A stretch of DNA of 64,000 nt from Luteibacter yeojuensis (GTDB lineage Bacteria > Pseudomonadota > Gammaproteobacteria > Xanthomonadales > Rhodanobacteraceae). Shown here one piece after another: positions 59,477-64,000 of the stretch (position 1 is its first letter; every line of letters starts with the position of its first letter). The stretch is taken from contig NZ_JAAQTL010000001.1 in assembly GCF_011742875.1 (NCBI RefSeq), forward strand, positions 3,100,001 to 3,164,000, written 5' to 3'. The notes under the pieces were generated by a model, which searched no databases, was not told the DNA's origin, and saw only the letters and a list, made by a program, of their open reading frames with translations. Made by a program: the position numbers and the translations under genes.

Positions 59477-61003
59477 ATGAGCACCGAATTTCGACCGCCG
59501 AACCTGGCGCTGTCCACGGTCGGCCTCTCGCTCGCGACCTTCATGCAGGTGCTGGACACCACGATCGCGAACGTCTCGCTGCCCACCATCGCGGGCAACC
59601 TCGGCGTCAGTTCCAACCAGAGCACCTGGGTCATCACCTCGTTCGCGGTGAGTAACGCCATCGCGCTGCCGCTCACCGGCTTCCTCACCCGGCGCTTCGG
59701 CGAGACGAAGCTGTTCGTGTGGGCGACGCTGCTGTTCTCGCTGGCCTCCTTCCTGTGCGGCGTCGCGCAGAGCATGGGCATGCTGATCCTGTTCCGCGCC
59801 CTGCAGGGCGCGGTGGCAGGCCCCATGTACCCGATCACGCAGAGCCTGCTCATCTCGATCTATCCCCCCGCGAAACGCGGCATGGCGCTGGCGCTGCTCG
59901 CGATGGTCACCGTCGTGGCGCCCATCGCCGGCCCGATCCTGGGCGGCTGGATCACCGACAACTACGCGTGGCCGTGGATCTTCTTCATCAACGTGCCCAT
60001 CGGCATCTTCGCCAGCTTCGTCGTGGCCAACCAGATGAAGGGACGCCCGGAGGTCACCGAACGCCCGAAGGTCGATTACGTGGGCCTGATCACGCTCATC
60101 ATCGGCGTGGGCGCGCTGCAGGTAGTGCTCGACAAGGGCAACGACGAGGATTGGTTCAACTCCACGTTCATCGTCATCACGGCGATCGTCGCGGCGGTGG
60201 GTCTCATCGTGTTCCTCATCTGGGAGCTTACCGACAAGGAGCCGATCGTCGACCTGAAGCTGTTCCGGCACCGGAACTTCGCGATGGGCACGCTATGCCT
60301 CGTGCTGGCGTATGCGGCGTTCTTCGCCATCGGCCTGCTCGTGCCGCAGTGGCTGCAGCGCAACGTCGGGTACACCTCGACATGGGCGGGCTTCGCCGCG
60401 GCACCGCTGGGCATCCTGCCGGTGATACTCACACCGTTCGTGGGCCGCTATGCGCACAAGTTCGACCTGCGTCTCCTGGCATCCGGCGCCTTCATCGTCA
60501 TGGGCGCCACCTGCTTCATGCGCTCGGAGTTCTACCTGCAGATCGACTTCTACAGCGTGGCGATGGTGCAGCTGATCCAGGGCCTGGGCGTGGCGCTGTT
60601 CTTCATGCCGGTGTTGACGATCCTGCTCTCCGACCTCCAGCCACGCGAGATCGCGTCGGGGTCCGGTCTTGCCACCTTCCTGCGTACCCTGGGCGGCAGC
60701 TTCGCGGCTTCGATCACCACGTTCATGTGGGACCACCGCGCGATCGTTCACCACGAGCGCCTTGCCGAGAACATCACGCCGTTCGATCCGACGGCGCAGC
60801 AGGCGCTCGAACAGATCGGCCACGGCGATTCGCAGTACGCGGCGGCGGCAGTGAACCAGATGATCACGCAGCAGGGTTACCAGATCGCCTTCAACGAAGT
60901 CTTCCACGTGCTGGGCTATGTCTTCGTCGCGCTGATCCTGGTGGTGTGGCTGGCGAAGCCGCCCTTCGCGGCGAAGGCGGGACCGGCGGCCGCCGGGCAT
61001 TGA
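59477..61003 (+). CDS. emrB: EmrB-type DHA2 drug:H+ antiporter
   Basis: The protein has 508 residues and 14 predicted membrane helices. The start contains LATFMQVLDTTIANVSLPTIAG and the DHA2 motif C-like GPILGGWITDNYAWPWIFFINVPIG. It is the inner-membrane pump of the tripartite system. Substrates are likely hydrophobic toxic compounds; specificity cannot be read from sequence. Confidence 0.94.
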   Translation: MSTEFRPPNLALSTVGLSLATFMQVLDTTIANVSLPTIAGNLGVSSNQSTWVITSFAVSNAIALPLTGFLTRRFGETKLFVWATLLFSLASFLCGVAQSMGMLILFRALQGAVAGPMYPITQSLLISIYPPAKRGMALALLAMVTVVAPIAGPILGGWITDNYAWPWIFFINVPIGIFASFVVANQMKGRPEVTERPKVDYVGLITLIIGVGALQVVLDKGNDEDWFNSTFIVITAIVAAVGLIVFLIWELTDKEPIVDLKLFRHRNFAMGTLCLVLAYAAFFAIGLLVPQWLQRNVGYTSTWAGFAAAPLGILPVILTPFVGRYAHKFDLRLLASGAFIVMGATCFMRSEFYLQIDFYSVAMVQLIQGLGVALFFMPVLTILLSDLQPREIASGSGLATFLRTLGGSFAASITTFMWDHRAIVHHERLAENITPFDPTAQQALEQIGHGDSQYAAAAVNQMITQQGYQIAFNEVFHVLGYVFVALILVVWLAKPPFAAKAGPAAAGH

Positions 61004-61014
61004 TGGCAGCCGCC

Positions 61015-61101
61015 CTGTAGGAGCCGCTATGGCGGCGAGAAGCCAACGGAGCGACGAAGCGGCGAGGCCAGTTTTCCTCGCCGCCATGGCGGCTCCTACA
61101 A
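61015..61101. repeat. REPIN-like palindromic repeat, copy 10
   Basis: CTGTAGGAGCCGCTATGGCGG and inverted CCGCCATGGCGGCTCCTACA enclose the reverse-orientation spacer (GCGACGAAGCGGCGAGGCCAG). It lies between convergent genes. Confidence 0.92.
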
Positions 61102-61108
61102 GGCTTTG

Positions 61109-61642
61109 TCAGATATCGAAACCGACGCCCAGCAGCGCCATCGTCTCGCCGCGGTTCGGTTCCTTGAACCCGCCGTTGGAAATGTGGCGGACCTGGAAGC
61201 TGACGTTCTTCCACTGGTAGCCGATGGTGCTCACGAACTCATAGCCGCTCGACAGCGCCTGGGTACGGCCGCCCGCGATACCGGCGAGCTGGAAACTGAA
61301 GAAGAACGGCTGGTACCAGTCGCCATGGTTGCCGTAATGGAAACGCGCGCCCGCGGCGCCTACCCAGATGTTGTCCGTCACGCCGGGGTCGGCGCCACGG
61401 TAGCGGCCGAGGTCCCGCCCCTTGATGTAGCCGATGGAAACATCCGGCGACCAGGTGAAGCGGCTCCGGCCCATGACCTGGGGCTCGAACACGGCTTCGG
61501 CGAAGAAGGCATTGGTGCCGTGGCTATTCATGTAGCTGCGGCCACCCTGCACTTCCAGGTGGGTCTGCGCGCTGGCGGGAAGGCTGGCGGCGGCAAGGGC
61601 GATGGCGGCAAGGGAGCCGAGGACGGGACGGGACGAACGCAT
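61109..61642 (-). CDS. PagL-like lipid A 3-O-deacylase (acyloxyacyl hydrolase family)
   Basis: The protein has 177 residues. A signal peptide (about 1-26, ending ASAQ) is followed by an eight-stranded-barrel-sized mature part. The C-terminal half carries VRHISNGGFKEPNRGET, in which His153 and Ser155 match the PagL catalytic pair and Glu166 is a plausible third residue. It removes the 3-linked acyl chain of lipid A in the outer membrane, which changes host recognition and polymyxin behaviour. AAGG lies nine bases before the ATG. Confidence 0.85.
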   Translation of the reverse strand: MRSSRPVLGSLAAIALAAASLPASAQTHLEVQGGRSYMNSHGTNAFFAEAVFEPQVMGRSRFTWSPDVSIGYIKGRDLGRYRGADPGVTDNIWVGAAGARFHYGNHGDWYQPFFFSFQLAGIAGGRTQALSSGYEFVSTIGYQWKNVSFQVRHISNGGFKEPNRGETMALLGVGFDI

Positions 61643-61866
61643 GGGGACGGGGCCTTCTGGTGGGACGTTTTGTTGAACTGGATCGTTTGGTAAATAGTGT
61701 CCAACGAATGTGAATAAAGGGCGCAAACCAAATTATTTTCCGCCGTGCATCGGGAAGATTGGCTGCACCTGTCACGACGGTCGGTAAAGCGGAGTCGGGG
61801 GGTGCCGATACAGAGCGGGGACCCGTCGCCAAAGGCGGGCACAGGGGCTACAGGGGTCAGGGAACG

Positions 61867-64000
61867 GTGGAAGCCGGGACGTTCAAGGTGGCGACGAGGG
61901 TGCGCGCCCGTCATGTGCGCCTGGCGACCTGGGCGGTGACCCTCGCGTTGTCGGCGGCCATCGCCGCCATCGTCGCCGTCCTCCAGCTCGACGGCTACCA
62001 ACGCATGCTCGGCAATACCTGGCGGCAACTGGCCGGGTCGGCATCGGGTGCCGTTCGCATGATCGACCAGAACATCGACGGCAGCCTCGGTCCGCTGCTC
62101 GCCTTGCGCAACGTGGTCGACAGCGCGGACTCGGGCCCCCTCCACGCGCGGCTGGCCGAGGTGCAGGCGCGTCACCCCGAACTGGCCAGCATGGTGGCGC
62201 TGGATGAGGACGGCGGGGTGATCGCATCGACCAGCGTGCCCCTGGCGAACTGGCGGAACAGCCTCGCGGCGCCACGTCACATGGCGCTGGGCGCGAGCGT
62301 GCGTGTGCTCGTGGCCGACGCACAGGGATCGATCCCGGCAGGCGTGCGCATCCTCGTCGACTCCCGGGTGCCGCAACCCGCCGCGTTCGGAGCGGTCGTC
62401 GACGCCGGGCGCGTGCGCGACGGCATGCGCCATTCGATGCTCGGCCTGACCGCGGTGATGAGCGCGTTCGCGCTGGACGGCCGTCCGCTCGCGAGCAATC
62501 GCGACGACATCGCCACCCCATGGACGCTGCCATCGCCAGCCCCGGGCGCGTCCGGCGGCTACGACGATGGCGACAGGCTGTACGCCTGGCTTGCCTCGGA
62601 GCGCTACCCTTACGTGGTGCTGGTGAGCCTGGACCGCGCCGGTACCTATGCCGAGTGGATGCGCCAGGCCCGCCCCTCGGTGCTGGCGACGCTGGCGCTC
62701 GTGATCTTCCTCAACGGCTTCGCCGCGCTGTTCGACCGGGCATACCGAAGGCAGACCCGGCTCGTGGACGCGTTGTCGCGAAGCACGCGGCACCTGGGCG
62801 ACGTGCAGCGCACGGGACACATCGGCCTGTGGGAAGCCGACCTCGCGGAGCGGACCATCGCCTGGTCCGGGCAGGTCCACGAAATCACCGGCCTGCCCCC
62901 GGGCCGGGTGACCGGCCGCCAGGGCACCTATTACAGGCTCGTGCACGAGGACGATCAGCCGGCGGTGGCGACGTGGTTCGCATCGTTCTCGCGCGGCGAC
63001 GGACCCTACGAGTGCGAGCACCGCCTGCGTCGTCCGGACGGGCGGGAGGTTCGGGTAAACCTGCGCGCCGCGCGGATCACCAACGAGGAAGGTCATTCGA
63101 TCCTCGCCGGCACGATCAGCGAGATCACGGCACTGCACGAAACCCGGCAGCGTCTGCAGGACACGGACCGCGACCTTGCCGCCAGCGAAGCCGCGTATCG
63201 CCAGCTGCTGGCACGCATGCCCCTGCCGCTGGTGATCGTTCGCGACGATCGCATCGAGTACGCCAACCTCCTCGCCGAGGAACGCCTCGGCGACGGGAGG
63301 TCGACCCTGGTCGGCCGGCAGGCGGGCGATTTCCTGGATGCGGACGCGCTCGAGGTCACGCGGCGCGGCACGCCCGAGGGCACCAGCGTCGCCGCGTGGA
63401 TCGAACCGGGCCGCGGGATGCCGTTCGAGGCCGAACTCGCGCTCTCCGATTACCGCGATTCCCGCGGTCGCGGCACCTTGGTGATCGTCCGCGACGTGAC
63501 CGAGCAACGCCGTTACGAGGAACGCCTCAACCACCAGGCCAGGCACGACGAACTCACCGGTCTGCCGAACCGTCGCGCCTTGCGCGAAACGCTGGATGCG
63601 ATGGTCGCGCAGAGCGTGCGCGACGGTTCGGGCCTGATGGTGGTGTTCGTCGATCTGGATCACTTCAAGGTCATCAACGACGCGCTCGGCCACGCCCTCG
63701 GCGACCAGGTGCTGCGCGATGTCACCTTGCGCCTGGGCGATGCCCTCGACGGCGAGGGACAGGTCGGGCGATTCGGCGGCGACGAATTCGTGGCGGTGCT
63801 GCCGTTTACCTGCTCCCCCGCGAAGGCGATCGACGTCCTGCCGCGCATCCAGCGCGCCATCGAGGAGCCGCTGGAAGTGGCCGGGACGTTGCAGCGACTG
63901 AAGTGCAGCATCGGCGTCGCCTTCGCCACGCGCGACGGGGCCGACGCGGACACGCTGATCCGCAATGCCGATACGGCGATGTACGATGCCAAGCGTTCGG
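61867..64000 (+). CDS. Membrane sensor protein with PAS domains and a GGDEF domain (runs off the window)
   Basis: At least 711 residues lie inside the window and no stop is reached. One membrane helix (about 20-40) precedes a periplasmic sensor region, and a second helix lies at about 270-290. A PAS domain (about 315-420, TGHIGLWEADLAERTIAWSG), a second PAS (about 445-545) and a diguanylate cyclase domain with RHDELTGLPNRRAL and GGDEF at residues 637-641 follow. No RxxD inhibitory site precedes GGDEF. It probably makes c-di-GMP; an EAL domain could follow outside. The start is GTG at 61867 after AGGGA; GTG at 61888 is the alternative. Confidence 0.9.
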   Translation, partial: MEAGTFKVATRVRARHVRLATWAVTLALSAAIAAIVAVLQLDGYQRMLGNTWRQLAGSASGAVRMIDQNIDGSLGPLLALRNVVDSADSGPLHARLAEVQARHPELASMVALDEDGGVIASTSVPLANWRNSLAAPRHMALGASVRVLVADAQGSIPAGVRILVDSRVPQPAAFGAVVDAGRVRDGMRHSMLGLTAVMSAFALDGRPLASNRDDIATPWTLPSPAPGASGGYDDGDRLYAWLASERYPYVVLVSLDRAGTYAEWMRQARPSVLATLALVIFLNGFAALFDRAYRRQTRLVDALSRSTRHLGDVQRTGHIGLWEADLAERTIAWSGQVHEITGLPPGRVTGRQGTYYRLVHEDDQPAVATWFASFSRGDGPYECEHRLRRPDGREVRVNLRAARITNEEGHSILAGTISEITALHETRQRLQDTDRDLAASEAAYRQLLARMPLPLVIVRDDRIEYANLLAEERLGDGRSTLVGRQAGDFLDADALEVTRRGTPEGTSVAAWIEPGRGMPFEAELALSDYRDSRGRGTLVIVRDVTEQRRYEERLNHQARHDELTGLPNRRALRETLDAMVAQSVRDGSGLMVVFVDLDHFKVINDALGHALGDQVLRDVTLRLGDALDGEGQVGRFGGDEFVAVLPFTCSPAKAIDVLPRIQRAIEEPLEVAGTLQRLKCSIGVAFATRDGADADTLIRNADTAMYDAKRS

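Noticed and set aside
5896..61101. CRISPR array suggested by many repeats
   Set aside because: The repeats are widely dispersed, palindromic and have conserved spacers, the opposite of a CRISPR array, and no cas gene is present.

Overview
The window is GC-rich gammaproteobacterial chromosome. It most resembles Xanthomonadales, probably Rhodanobacteraceae (Luteibacter/Dyella/Rhodanobacter type). The grounds are the algZ-algR-hemC order, the very large TonB-dependent receptor next to a flavin-dependent halogenase-like gene, the adjacent S9 peptidases, and about ten copies of an ~85-bp palindromic repeat with arms reading GGAGCCGCTATAGCGGC. The genus is inference; the gene calls do not depend on it. 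I saw no rRNA, tRNA, insertion sequence, integrase or CRISPR array.

Layout. Positions 1-8100 carry small secreted proteins (including a tandem paralogue pair), a gamma-carbonic anhydrase, oligopeptidase A, exonuclease III, a UPF0149 protein, a pirin, a HAD phosphatase and a repeat-bearing lipoprotein. Positions 8196-21404, all on the minus strand, form a carbohydrate-utilisation locus: LacI regulator, TonB-dependent receptor, halogenase-like flavoprotein, GH144-type glucanase, an ABC sugar importer (binding lipoprotein and two permeases) and a six-hairpin glycosidase. Palindromic GTAAACGTTTAC-type operators lie before the glucanase and before lacI, and strong hairpins divide the locus into outer-membrane and import/degradation units. 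Next comes a Fur-boxed PepSY iron-uptake operon (21725-23864).

Positions 24084-28384 hold a short Band-7-like protein, rsmG-parA-parB and an ECF sigma/anti-sigma pair. Positions 28551-42818 hold housekeeping and membrane genes: a glycosyltransferase, a WYL regulator plus patatin, a DUF481 protein, algZ-algR-hemC, an esterase, a methyltransferase/flavin-reductase-like pair, a DUF350-DUF1190-glutathionylspermidine-synthase-like cluster and a prolyl oligopeptidase. A dipeptidyl-peptidase-like gene is divergent from the last.

Positions 45491-54371 are a complete kdp potassium-uptake operon. It begins with an extra ~29-residue membrane microprotein, carries a TorF-like outer-membrane porin between kdpB and kdpC, and has a shortened palindromic repeat between kdpC and kdpD. 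The right end has an AraC regulator, a MarR-regulated EmrAB/outer-membrane-factor efflux operon, a PagL-like lipid A deacylase and a PAS-GGDEF sensor that runs off the end.

The palindromic repeats sit in almost every suitable gap. Two copies supply the stop codon of the neighbouring gene, and a decayed half copy supplies the start of another.
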